This document shows, one piece after another, positions 7,754-15,929 of a DNA stretch of 64,000 nucleotides. Origin of the DNA: JBOCEF01 sp047610385 (GTDB taxonomy: Bacteria > Pseudomonadota > Alphaproteobacteria > Rhodobacterales > Rhodobacteraceae). Numbering within the stretch: the first letter of the stretch is position 1; each line of letters starts with the position of its first letter. The notes below the pieces were generated by a model. It was not told where the DNA came from and made no database searches. It saw only the letters and a program-made list of their open reading frames with translations. Location: NCBI GenBank assembly GCA_047610385.1, contig JBLGAC010000005.1:62001-126000 (forward strand). Direction: 5' to 3'. The translations under genes and the position numbers were made by a program.

Positions 7754-8875
7754 ATGGGCGCGCTTCGCAATATCCTGCGCCTGGGGGTTAAGGAGGTGTA
7801 TTCCGTCCTGCGCGATCCGGTGCTGATGGGGCTGATCCTTTATACCTTCACGCTCGCGATCTATGAGGTCGCCGAGAACGTCCAGACAGAGGTGAACAAC
7901 GCCGCCATCGCCATCGTGGATGAGGACCGGTCCCCCCTGTCCGCGCGCATTCAGAGCGCGTTCCTGCCGCCCTATTTCCAGCCCGCCCGGCTGATCGCGA
8001 TTGAGGAGGTCGAACGCGCGATGAATGCCGGGACCTATACCTTCGTGCTCGACATCCCGCCGGGGTTTCAGGCTGATCTGATGGCAGGGCGCCGCCCCCA
8101 ATTGCAGATCAACATCGACGCCACCGCCATGACCCTGGCTGGCAACGGCGCCATCTATATCCAGGCCATCGTGCGCGATGAACTGGCGCGGTTTGCCATG
8201 AACGCCAATGCGCGCGCCCTGCCCGCGACCCTTGAAATTCGCGCGATGTTCAACCCCAACCTAACCTCCAGCTGGTTTATGTCGGTGATGCAGTTGGTGA
8301 ACAACATCACCATCCTTGCCATCGTGCTGTCGGGCGCCGCCGTGATCCGAGAACGCGAACGCGGCACCATCGAACATCTGCTGGTCATGCCGGTCACGCC
8401 GCTGCAAATCATGCTGGCCAAGGTGTGGGCCAACGGGCTGGTGATCGTGGTCGCCGCGGTCGCGTCGCTGTATTTGGTGGTGGAGGGGCTTTTGCGCGTC
8501 CCGGTCGCCGGGTCCGTTGGGCTGTTCGCGCTGGGGGCCGCGCTGTATCTGTTCGCGGTCACGTCGCTCGGGATCATGCTGTCGACCATCGCACGGACCA
8601 TGCCGCAATTCGGGCTGCTGTCGATCCCGGTTTTCGTCGTGCTCAGCCTGTTATCGGGGGGGATGACGCCGCTGGAAAGCATGCCGCCGCAAATGCAGAC
8701 AATCATGCAGGGGTCCCCGACCACGCATTTCGTGAACTTTGCGCAGGCGGTGCTGTATCGCGACGCCGGGCTGGCCGTCGTCTGGGGTGACATGGTGTGG
8801 ATCGCGGGGATCGGAGCGGTCTTTTTCGGCTTTGCGCTGGCGCGGTTCCGGGCGTCAATGTCTGCGGCCGGCTGA
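7754..8875 (+). CDS. yhhJ: ABC-2 type permease (YhhJ-like)
   Basis: 373 residues. One N-terminal membrane helix (about 22-40), a large extracytoplasmic region (about 45-175), then five C-terminal helices, the ABC-2 permease topology. The segment R-E-R-E-R-G-T-I-E-H-L-L-V-M-P-V is the family's coupling-helix signature after the second helix. The ATG follows an AGGAGG that lies inside the end of rbbA. It probably pairs with the permease half of the RbbA protein to form a heterodimeric channel, with the upstream HlyD protein as adaptor. The last gene of this three-gene operon. Confidence 0.92.
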   Translation: MGALRNILRLGVKEVYSVLRDPVLMGLILYTFTLAIYEVAENVQTEVNNAAIAIVDEDRSPLSARIQSAFLPPYFQPARLIAIEEVERAMNAGTYTFVLDIPPGFQADLMAGRRPQLQINIDATAMTLAGNGAIYIQAIVRDELARFAMNANARALPATLEIRAMFNPNLTSSWFMSVMQLVNNITILAIVLSGAAVIRERERGTIEHLLVMPVTPLQIMLAKVWANGLVIVVAAVASLYLVVEGLLRVPVAGSVGLFALGAALYLFAVTSLGIMLSTIARTMPQFGLLSIPVFVVLSLLSGGMTPLESMPPQMQTIMQGSPTTHFVNFAQAVLYRDAGLAVVWGDMVWIAGIGAVFFGFALARFRASMSAAG

Positions 8876-8960
8876 GGCTTGCCGCAGTGCTGCGCGCAGA
8901 TTTGTAGACAAATTTTCATCACGAAACTACAATATATTAAACGGACAAGGGAGCACACGC

Positions 8961-10340
8961 ATGACCGATATCGACAACATCCCGACGCCCGAGACTGAGG
9001 GCAACATCGCCGACCTGCTGCAAACCGCGGTGGACGCGAAGGATTCAGAGGCCATCGCCTCGCTTCTCGAACCCTTGCCGCTGAGCGAAGCAGTCCGCGA
9101 ACTGCTGAACATGAGCGAGGATGACCGCGACACGGTTCTGTCGCTGGTGCCACTGGAATTGGCGGCCGAACTGATCGAAGAGGCACCCCACGCTGCGGCC
9201 ACCGATCTGGTTGAGCGGATGGAAAGCGGCAAGGCGGCGGAGATCCTCGACGCGCTGGACAGCGACCGTCAGGCTGACCTTATCGGCGACCTCGACGCCG
9301 AAGACGCCGAAGCGATCCTGTCGCAGATGGACGCCGAAGACGCCGCCGACGTGCGCCGCCTTGCCGAATATGACGACGAAACCGCGGGTGGCTTGATGGT
9401 GGCCGAAGCGTTCAGTTTTCCCGAAAAAGCCACCGTCGGTGCCGTGCTGCGCGGTCTGGCCAGCGAAGACGATGATTTTGAACGCTATCGCGGCCAGCAC
9501 CCTTACATCATCGACGACGACGGCAAACCCATCGGCGTGGTGTCACTGCGCGCGCTTTTGACATCCAAGCGCAGCGTTGCGCTGCCCAGCATCATGGTGG
9601 TGCCGCTGACGGTGCCGGTCACGGCCACGCTGGATCAATTGCAGGACCTGTTCGACGAACACCCGTTCCTCGGCATGCCGGTGGTGGAGGCGGACGGGCG
9701 GCTGGTCGGCGTCGTGTCACGCGCGGCCGTCGACGCCGCGGCGTTGGAGCGGTCAGAGAACGAAGGCCTGCGCCGCCAAGGCGTTGTGGGCGATGAATTG
9801 CGTTCAATGCGGCTGTGGGTTCGCGCCAAGGGGCGCCTGATCTGGCTGTCGGCCAACATCGTGCTGAACATGATCGCCGCCAGCGTGATCTCAGCCTATG
9901 AGGACACGCTGACCGCCGTCATCGCCATTGCGGTCTTCCTGCCGATGGTGTCGGACATGAGCGGCTGTTCCGGCAACCAGGCCGTCGGGGTCACGATGCG
10001 CGAGCTGTCGCTTGGCCTCGTGCGGCCCGCGGATGCGTTGCGGGTGTGGCTCAAGGAAATCTCGGTGGGGGTGGTCAACGGGCTGGCGCTTGGCATTCTG
10101 ATCGGGTTGGTGGCTTGGGCGTGGAAGGGCAACCCGTGGCTCGGGCTGGTGATCGGCGTGGCGCTGGCGCTCAACACCATGCTCTCGGTGTCGATCGGGG
10201 GGGTGGTGCCGCTGTTTCTCAAGCGGCTGGGGCAGGATCCGGCGGTGGCAAGCGGGCCTTTGCTGACCACGATCACCGACATGGCCGGTTTCTTCTTCGT
10301 GCTCAGCCTCGCAACCCTGATGATGCCGCTGCTGGTCTGA
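8961..10340 (+). CDS. mgtE: Magnesium transporter MgtE
   Basis: 459 residues from the ATG at 8961, which follows AAGGGAG; longer upstream reading is out of context. Cytoplasmic MgtE_N domain (about 20-140, acidic superhelix with many Asp/Glu), two CBS domains (about 145-260), a connecting helix (about 265-295), then five membrane helices. The family motif D-M-S-G-C-S-G-N-Q-A (332-341) is intact, and Asp440 in T-T-I-T-D-M-A-G matches the pore Asp that coordinates Mg2+. The acidic cytoplasmic part acts as a Mg2+ sensor that closes the channel. The 85 bases upstream are AT-rich and promoter-like, with no room for a known Mg2+ riboswitch. Confidence 0.97.
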   Translation: MTDIDNIPTPETEGNIADLLQTAVDAKDSEAIASLLEPLPLSEAVRELLNMSEDDRDTVLSLVPLELAAELIEEAPHAAATDLVERMESGKAAEILDALDSDRQADLIGDLDAEDAEAILSQMDAEDAADVRRLAEYDDETAGGLMVAEAFSFPEKATVGAVLRGLASEDDDFERYRGQHPYIIDDDGKPIGVVSLRALLTSKRSVALPSIMVVPLTVPVTATLDQLQDLFDEHPFLGMPVVEADGRLVGVVSRAAVDAAALERSENEGLRRQGVVGDELRSMRLWVRAKGRLIWLSANIVLNMIAASVISAYEDTLTAVIAIAVFLPMVSDMSGCSGNQAVGVTMRELSLGLVRPADALRVWLKEISVGVVNGLALGILIGLVAWAWKGNPWLGLVIGVALALNTMLSVSIGGVVPLFLKRLGQDPAVASGPLLTTITDMAGFFFVLSLATLMMPLLV

Positions 10341-10356
10341 CCGGCGCGGCGCAGGA

Positions 10357-12453
10357 TCAACGCGGCCAGCGGATGGACACGATGTTGCCGGGCGCATTGC
10401 CTTCGAGCGCCTCGGCGTTGGCGATCATGCGCTCCGCGTGTTCAATCGGCATGGGGCGCCCGAACAGAAAGCCCTGCACCTCATCGCAGCCTTCTTTGCG
10501 CAGGAAGGCGAAATGGGCCTCGCTCTCAACCCCCTCCGCCAGCACGGGGATCGACAGCGCCCTGGCCAGGATCAGGGTTGATCGGACGATGGCCGCCGAT
10601 TGCAGATCGGTATCAAGCGAAGCGATGAACGCCCGGTCAATCTTGATCTTGTCGAACGGAAATGCCTTGAGCATCGCCAGCGACGCATAGCCAGTCCCGT
10701 AATCATCCATCGCGATGCGGATGCCCGCGCGTTTGAGGTTGTTCATCACCCCAACCGTGTGCACCTGATCGGCGATCAGGCTGGCCTCGGTCACCTCGAG
10801 CTCCAACCGCTCCGCCGGCAGGCCGCTTTCCATCAGGGCGTCGAGCACCATTTCCACAAAGCCCGGCTGCGCCAACTGCATCGGCGCGACATTCACGGCG
10901 ATCCTGTAGCGGTCTGGCCAGTTTGCCGCGAGACGGCACGCCTCACGCAGTGCCCATTCGCCGATCTCACGGATCAGGCCGGTTTTTTCCGCCACAGGAA
11001 TAAAGTCGTTGGGCGGCACCAGACCGCGCTGCGGGTGGTGCCAGCGGATCAGCGCCTCAAAGCCCACGCAGCGGCGGGTGATGATGTCGTTCTGCGGTTG
11101 CATATAAAGGACGAATTCATTGCGATCGAGCGCATGGCGCAGCTCCATCGCCAAGGCGCTGCGCGAGCGGCTCGCCTCATCCATCCGGGCATCGTAGAAC
11201 TGGATCGCGTCCCCCGGTGCCGCCTTGGCGCGGTACAGCGCAAGGTCCACGCGGCTGAGCAGCGTGCCCGCGTCCGCCCCGTCGCGCGGATGCAGACAGA
11301 CCCCCATGCTGGCCCCGACCGACAGCCGGCTGCCCTTCCAATCCACCGGCTTCAGCATCGCACCGCGCAGACGCTCGGCAAAACGTTTTGCCTCAGCCTC
11401 GTTCAGCACACCGCCGCGCAGGGCCACAAATTCGTCACCCCCGGTGCGGCAAAAAACTTCACCAGGTTCCAGCACGCCGCGCACGCGGGCGGCCAGCGCG
11501 ACCAGGATCGCATCCCCCGCCGCGTGGCCATGAACGTCGTTGACCGGCTTGAACCGGTCCAGATCCACAGCGATCACCGCCACACCGCCGAACCGGTTGC
11601 GCGCCTCCGTCAGCCGGTCTTCGAGCGTGCGGCGCAAAAAAGCGCGGTTGGGCAGGCCGGTCAGCGGGTCGTGCAGGGCCACATGGCGCACCTGTTCGCC
11701 CGCGTCGCGGCGGGTGTCGCGGTCGATGACATATGTCCCCAGACCGGCGGTGATCAGCAAGGCCATCACGCCAAAGATCACCAACATCATGCCGTTGTCG
11801 ATCAGCAGACCCCGCTGCATCTTCATCAAGGGGTCCATTTCCATGGTCAGCCCGGCCACGGAGGTGAAATGCGTCATCACGATTGCCAGCAGGAACGCGA
11901 CGCCCCCGCCGCACCAGCTCAGGCGTGTGGACGGGCGCGTCAGCCGGTTTGCCGCCAGCATGCCAAAGGCTGGGCCCAGCACGATCGAGGCATAAACATA
12001 GGCCGGATCCCAGACCAGACTGCCGCTGAAGCGCATGGATTCCATGCCCATGTAATGTGTGACCACCACAGCAAGGCCCAGCACCACGCCCCCCAGTTCG
12101 GCCACCCGGCTGCGCCCGCCGATATGGGTGATCATCAGCCCGGCGATCACGCCCGCCATCGCCACGCCCAGCGACGCGAAGGTCAGCGCCGGATCATAGC
12201 CGATTGCCCCAAGGCCCGTATCGGAATGAAATCCCAGCATGGCGATAAAATGGGTTGTCCAGATCGTGACGCCGCCAACGATGCCGGACATGAACATCCA
12301 GACAAGGGTGCGGCCGCTTGGCTCCATCATTGCGCGGGAGAACAGGCGCGCGGACACGGTGGACCCCATCAGCCCGGTCACCGTTGCCAGCAGCAGCTTG
12401 GTCCAGTCATGCCCTTGCAGCAGACTGATCAGCATATCCTGCATTGTCTCCAC
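10357..12453 (-). CDS. MHYT-GGDEF-EAL cyclic-di-GMP enzyme
   Basis: 698 residues. The N-terminal MHYT sensor has about seven membrane helices with repeats T-H-F-I-A-M (67-72), T-H-Y-M-G-M (132-137) and T-H-F-T-S-V (194-199), a motif proposed to bind copper and sense a diatomic gas. The GGDEF domain follows (about 255-420; intact R-T-G-G-D-E-F at 336-342). The EAL domain (about 435-685) has intact E-A-L-I-R-W (466-471), D-D-Y-G-T-G-Y and A-E-G-V-E. Both catalytic motifs are present, so it could make or break c-di-GMP. The RxxD inhibitory site before GGDEF is absent (E-P-G-E instead). Convergent with mgtE, 16 bases apart. Confidence 0.94.
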   Translation of the reverse strand: METMQDMLISLLQGHDWTKLLLATVTGLMGSTVSARLFSRAMMEPSGRTLVWMFMSGIVGGVTIWTTHFIAMLGFHSDTGLGAIGYDPALTFASLGVAMAGVIAGLMITHIGGRSRVAELGGVVLGLAVVVTHYMGMESMRFSGSLVWDPAYVYASIVLGPAFGMLAANRLTRPSTRLSWCGGGVAFLLAIVMTHFTSVAGLTMEMDPLMKMQRGLLIDNGMMLVIFGVMALLITAGLGTYVIDRDTRRDAGEQVRHVALHDPLTGLPNRAFLRRTLEDRLTEARNRFGGVAVIAVDLDRFKPVNDVHGHAAGDAILVALAARVRGVLEPGEVFCRTGGDEFVALRGGVLNEAEAKRFAERLRGAMLKPVDWKGSRLSVGASMGVCLHPRDGADAGTLLSRVDLALYRAKAAPGDAIQFYDARMDEASRSRSALAMELRHALDRNEFVLYMQPQNDIITRRCVGFEALIRWHHPQRGLVPPNDFIPVAEKTGLIREIGEWALREACRLAANWPDRYRIAVNVAPMQLAQPGFVEMVLDALMESGLPAERLELEVTEASLIADQVHTVGVMNNLKRAGIRIAMDDYGTGYASLAMLKAFPFDKIKIDRAFIASLDTDLQSAAIVRSTLILARALSIPVLAEGVESEAHFAFLRKEGCDEVQGFLFGRPMPIEHAERMIANAEALEGNAPGNIVSIRWPR

Positions 12454-12924
12454 CCTCAGTCCTTCGGCATCTGACTTCTGTCATGCGCCCTCAACAGTTT
12501 CGGATGCGTTAGGAGCGGCCCAAACCCCACACAGCCTGTGGTGCCACATCGCGCAGTGAACGGCGTTTCTGAGCGGTTTTCAGGGGCCTTTGCAGGGCCG
12601 CGGAGGCCGCAGGGGGAATCAGTCTTTCCGCAGGCTGGAAGCTGCGCGGGCCCCCATGATTGCGAATCACCACGCCAAGTCTTTCCCGGTAATGAAACGT
12701 TAATTTGTGATCACAGCAAAAAATCGTGTGATCACAAATGTCGCTTTTCCGCCCCCCTGCGTCATCTCGCGTTTGCCCATGGCGTTGTTTTGACGCTACA
12801 CAGCGCGTCAAGTTCTCAAGCGGCGCAAAACGTGCGTCGCCCCGCCAACGATACGGATTTTGGCGGAGGGCGCCTGTCGCCCTCCGATCCGCAAGACCGA
12901 CACGTCGCCGAAAGGACGCCAGGC
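12454..12924. promoter_or_regulatory. Long divergent regulatory region upstream of sucC with twin palindromes and a leader hairpin
   Basis: 471 bases without a convincing gene. Two perfect 10-bp palindromes TGTGATCACA lie at 12706-12715 and 12727-12736, 21 bp apart. Together they form a 13-bp inverted repeat (12703-12715 and 12727-12739). This looks like a double operator for a dimeric regulator, 185-220 bases before sucC. A 9-bp hairpin (12864-12886, CGGAGGGCG-loop-CGCCCTCCG) lies 38-60 bases before the start codon and could be a leader structure. The palindrome sequence could suit a GntR- or CRP/FNR-type factor, but no regulator can be named. The left part serves the GGDEF-EAL gene. Confidence 0.6.
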
Positions 12925-14118
12925 ATGAACATCCATGAGTACCAGGCCAAACAGCTGCTGAAGGAATACGGGCTCCCAGTCGGCGAGGGCGTCGCCGTCC
13001 TGCGCGGCGAAGAAGCCAAGACCGCCGCGGGCAGCATGGACGGCCCGCTTTGGGTGGTCAAAGCCCAGATCCACGCCGGTGGGCGCGGCAAGGGCAAGTT
13101 TGTTGAGGCTGAGGCCGGCGAAAAGGGCGGCGTGCGCCTGACCAAATCGGTCGAAGACGCCGCTGAGCAGGCGCGCATGATGCTGGGCCGCACGCTGGTC
13201 ACGCACCAGAGCGGCCCGGCCGGCAAGCAGGTCAACCGCATCTACATCGAAGCGGGCGCGGACATCGAGACGGAGCTTTACCTGGCGCTGCTCGTCGATC
13301 GCGACACCAGCCGCGTGTCCTTTATCGTGTCCACCGAAGGCGGCATGGACATCGAAGAAGTGGCGGCCGCGACCCCTGAGAAGATCAGCAGCTTCTCAGT
13401 CGATCCGGCCACCGGCATTTCCGGCTTTCACGGGCGCAAGGTCGCCGTGGCGCTGGGTCTGACCGGGGTTGCGTTCAAGGAATGCGTCAAGCTGGTCGGC
13501 CAGCTTTACAAGCTGTTCATCGAAAAAGATGTGAGCATGCTTGAGATCAACCCCCTGATCGTCAAGACCGACGGCCATATCCGCTGCCTCGACTGCAAGA
13601 TGGATTTTGACGACAACGCGCTGTACCGCCACCCCGAAATCATGGCCCTGCGCGATGAAACCGAGGAAGATCCCAAAGAGCTGGAAGCGTCGAAATACGA
13701 CCTGAACTACATCGCGCTGGACGGTGAGATTGGCTGCATGGTCAACGGCGCCGGGCTGGCAATGGCGACCATGGACATCATCAAGCTTTATGGCGCTGAG
13801 CCGGCGAACTTCCTTGATGTCGGTGGCGGCGCGACCAAGGAAAAGGTCACCGAGGCGTTCAAGATCATCACCTCGGACCCGCAGGTCAAAGGCATTCTGG
13901 TGAACATCTTCGGCGGCATCATGCGCTGCGACGTGATCGCCGAAGGCGTGATCGCTGCGGTCAACGCCGTTGGCCTCAAGGTCCCGCTGGTCGTGCGGCT
14001 TGAGGGCACGAATGTCGAGCTGGGCAAAAAGATCATCGCGGAATCGGGTCTGAACGTCATCGCGGCCGACAATCTGTCGGACGCGGCGAAAAAGATCGTC
14101 GCCGCGGTCAAGGGCTGA
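12925..14118 (+). CDS. sucC: Succinyl-CoA synthetase beta subunit (SucC)
   Basis: ADP/GDP-forming succinate-CoA ligase, beta chain, 397 residues. It begins MNIHEYQAKQLLKEYGLPVG, the conserved start, and the ATG at 12925 follows AAAGGA. The ATP-grasp domain spans about 1-235 (G-G-R-G-K-G-K nucleotide loop; S-T-E-G-G-M-D-I-E). The C-terminal ligase domain includes F-G-G-I-M-R-C-D-V-I-A-E-G-V. With SucD it converts succinyl-CoA to succinate with substrate-level phosphorylation. Unusually, SucD is not immediately next: two unrelated genes intervene (14143-15884). Confidence 0.98.
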   Translation: MNIHEYQAKQLLKEYGLPVGEGVAVLRGEEAKTAAGSMDGPLWVVKAQIHAGGRGKGKFVEAEAGEKGGVRLTKSVEDAAEQARMMLGRTLVTHQSGPAGKQVNRIYIEAGADIETELYLALLVDRDTSRVSFIVSTEGGMDIEEVAAATPEKISSFSVDPATGISGFHGRKVAVALGLTGVAFKECVKLVGQLYKLFIEKDVSMLEINPLIVKTDGHIRCLDCKMDFDDNALYRHPEIMALRDETEEDPKELEASKYDLNYIALDGEIGCMVNGAGLAMATMDIIKLYGAEPANFLDVGGGATKEKVTEAFKIITSDPQVKGILVNIFGGIMRCDVIAEGVIAAVNAVGLKVPLVVRLEGTNVELGKKIIAESGLNVIAADNLSDAAKKIVAAVKG

Positions 14119-14142
14119 ACGCTGGCCGGGGCGGAGGTCTGC

Positions 14143-15108
14143 ATGACCGTAGATACGCAAGGGGGCGGGCGGCGCGATGCCGACATCGCCGCTTTGCGCG
14201 CACGGTTTGCGGGTCATCCGCCCCTGCCGCTGGGCTTTGTGGTCTTCGGCGTGCCGCGCAGCGGAACAACTGCGGTTGCGCGGTATCTGAACGCCCATCG
14301 CGGTGTGATCTGCCTGCATGAACGCTTTGATCCGGGGCTGAAGCATGACGGGCTGACCTTTCCAGACGCAATGTTCACCGCCCCCTGGGGCGGCGAAGCG
14401 AACCGCAAGGAAAACCTGCTGCGCTTTGTCGGGGACAAGACCGGGCCGATCACCATGTGGGGTTCCAAGACGCCGCGCTATTACCTGCGTCTGCCGCGGG
14501 TGATGGCGGGGGTTCCCTCGGGCCGGGCGGTCCATTGCTACCGAAGGGCTGAGGACGTGGCCCGCAGTTACAATGACCGCGCCGACAATCCCGGGGATCA
14601 CTGGCGCGGACATCTTCGCGGGTTGTTCGGGATGCTTGAACTGCCAGTCTGCATCGCGCGGATGCTGGCCACGAAGGGCGAATTTCTGACCGTGCCCCAT
14701 GCCGCCACGCTGGCGGATGCGCGGGGCACGACGGACGCGATCCTGGGGTTTCTGGCGCCGGACGCGGTGCATGAGGCCGACGGCGCCGCGGTTTCGGTGG
14801 CCGATGACATCGGGGCCGCGCGCCTGTCGCGCCCCCGCCCGCCGCTGGCGGAGGTGGAGCAGGAGGCCGCCACGCTGATCGGCGCGGACCAGATTGACGC
14901 GATCCTCTCGGGCCCCAAGCCCGTGCGGTTCGCGGATGTCGCCGGGGCGGCGCGGGATTGGCTGGCGTCCTTGCCGCCCGATCTGGTGCAGCGCGGAACG
15001 GCGATGGCCGACGCGTATGGGCCGGGGGTCGCGGCGTTTGCGCGCGACGTGTGGGCGCCGGATGTGCGCCCCGCCTGGCAGAACGCCCGCCGCGCTTTGG
15101 CGGCATGA
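14143..15108 (+). CDS. Sulfotransferase-family protein inserted between sucC and sucD
   Basis: 321 residues. The segment F-V-V-F-G-V-P-R-S-G-T-T-A-V-A-R (about 33-47), with PRSGTT at 38-43, is the 5'-phosphosulfate-binding loop of PAPS-dependent sulfotransferases. A later region, H-C-Y-R-R-A-E-D-V-A-R-S-Y, resembles the 3'-phosphate-binding R/S motif. It would transfer sulfate from PAPS to an unknown acceptor, as in sulfation of surface glycans or small molecules. The start is 24 bases after the sucC stop, behind GGCGGAGGTCTGC, so it is probably transcribed with sucC. The C-terminal third is not recognisable. Nothing in the neighbourhood suggests a substrate. Confidence 0.75.
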   Translation: MTVDTQGGGRRDADIAALRARFAGHPPLPLGFVVFGVPRSGTTAVARYLNAHRGVICLHERFDPGLKHDGLTFPDAMFTAPWGGEANRKENLLRFVGDKTGPITMWGSKTPRYYLRLPRVMAGVPSGRAVHCYRRAEDVARSYNDRADNPGDHWRGHLRGLFGMLELPVCIARMLATKGEFLTVPHAATLADARGTTDAILGFLAPDAVHEADGAAVSVADDIGAARLSRPRPPLAEVEQEAATLIGADQIDAILSGPKPVRFADVAGAARDWLASLPPDLVQRGTAMADAYGPGVAAFARDVWAPDVRPAWQNARRALAA

Positions 15109-15149
15109 AACATGGGGCCGACGCGCCCCGCAAGTTTGGAGACGACGCC

Positions 15150-15884
15150 GTGACCACGATGCGCAAAGACATGATGCTGACCGGACGGGCTGCGCGCGCG
15201 ATGCGCGGCACCTGCGCGCTCGGCGTTCTCGCGCTGGTCGCGGTGACGCTGTCGGCGTGCACGCCGCAGTCGCGGTCCGACGCGTCGAGCCTGCGCCCGC
15301 AGGGCGCCGAGGCCCGCGCCATCGATCTCGTCAACGTCGAGGTCGCCGCACGGCTGATAGGAGAGGCCTGCGTGCCTGCCGCCGCAGGCGACGGGCTTGA
15401 GACGCTCGAGGCGCTGGCCGGCGGATCGGGTGCCGAGACACGCTCCTCGCGCTATCCGGCGCGGACGGTGAACGCCGACAGGTTCACCGTGTTCCAAGCC
15501 GATCGGTTCCTGGCCGGGGTGGATGGCGACCGCATTCAGGTTCAGGCCGCCGAGGCACCGGCGGGAGCGGCCGGGCGCTTCGACTTCGCCTGCTACGTCG
15601 TCGTGAAGCAAGCGGGCAGCTATTTCTTCGAAATCAACGCCGCGCTCAAAGCCCGGACCGCGGGCGCTGGCGCCGCGGCCGTCGAGGCCGCGGCCGCGGC
15701 GCTCGGCGCGAGCACGAGCGAGCCGTCGTTCGACATCGCCGACATGGCGCGGAGCGACTCGGTCAGACTGCCCTCCCATCAATTCGACGTGCCGAACGGC
15801 CGGGTGACCTACTACCCGGCCAAGGTGCCCGGTCCGGGCAAAATCATCGCCGCTCTCGTCACCTCACAGTTCACGCAGCGCTGA
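15150..15884 (+). CDS. Putative lipoprotein of unknown function
   Basis: Unrecognised protein of about 244 residues. The GTG at 15150 has a good GGAG eight bases ahead; an ATG at 15159 is the alternative. The N-terminus is a lipoprotein signal: basic stretch, hydrophobic core L-G-V-L-A-L-V-A-V-T and the lipobox L-S-A-C followed by T-P-Q, so it should be lipidated and envelope-bound. The mature part is Ala-rich with an Ala/Glu stretch near the middle (A-A-V-E-A-A-A-A-A-L). Codon choice looks different from its neighbours (Glu mostly GAG, frequent CTC and GTC), suggesting separate origin. It lies 45 bases before sucD. Confidence 0.65.
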   Translation: MTTMRKDMMLTGRAARAMRGTCALGVLALVAVTLSACTPQSRSDASSLRPQGAEARAIDLVNVEVAARLIGEACVPAAAGDGLETLEALAGGSGAETRSSRYPARTVNADRFTVFQADRFLAGVDGDRIQVQAAEAPAGAAGRFDFACYVVVKQAGSYFFEINAALKARTAGAGAAAVEAAAAALGASTSEPSFDIADMARSDSVRLPSHQFDVPNGRVTYYPAKVPGPGKIIAALVTSQFTQR

Positions 15885-15929
15885 CCACCCGCGCGCCCCG
15901 AAACACCTAGCGAACCGGAGAACTCCATC

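Noticed and set aside
8876..8960. Possible Mg2+ riboswitch ahead of mgtE
   Set aside because: Only 85 AT-rich bases, no multi-stem structure; looks like a plain promoter and leader.
10600..12474. Very long plus-strand frame opposite the GGDEF-EAL gene
   Set aside because: His/Gln/Arg-rich shadow of a clearly recognisable minus-strand protein.
14958..15149. Longer version of the lipoprotein reading frame starting inside the sulfotransferase gene
   Set aside because: It would bury the lipoprotein signal; the GTG at 15150 with a GGAG upstream and lipobox downstream is the sensible start.
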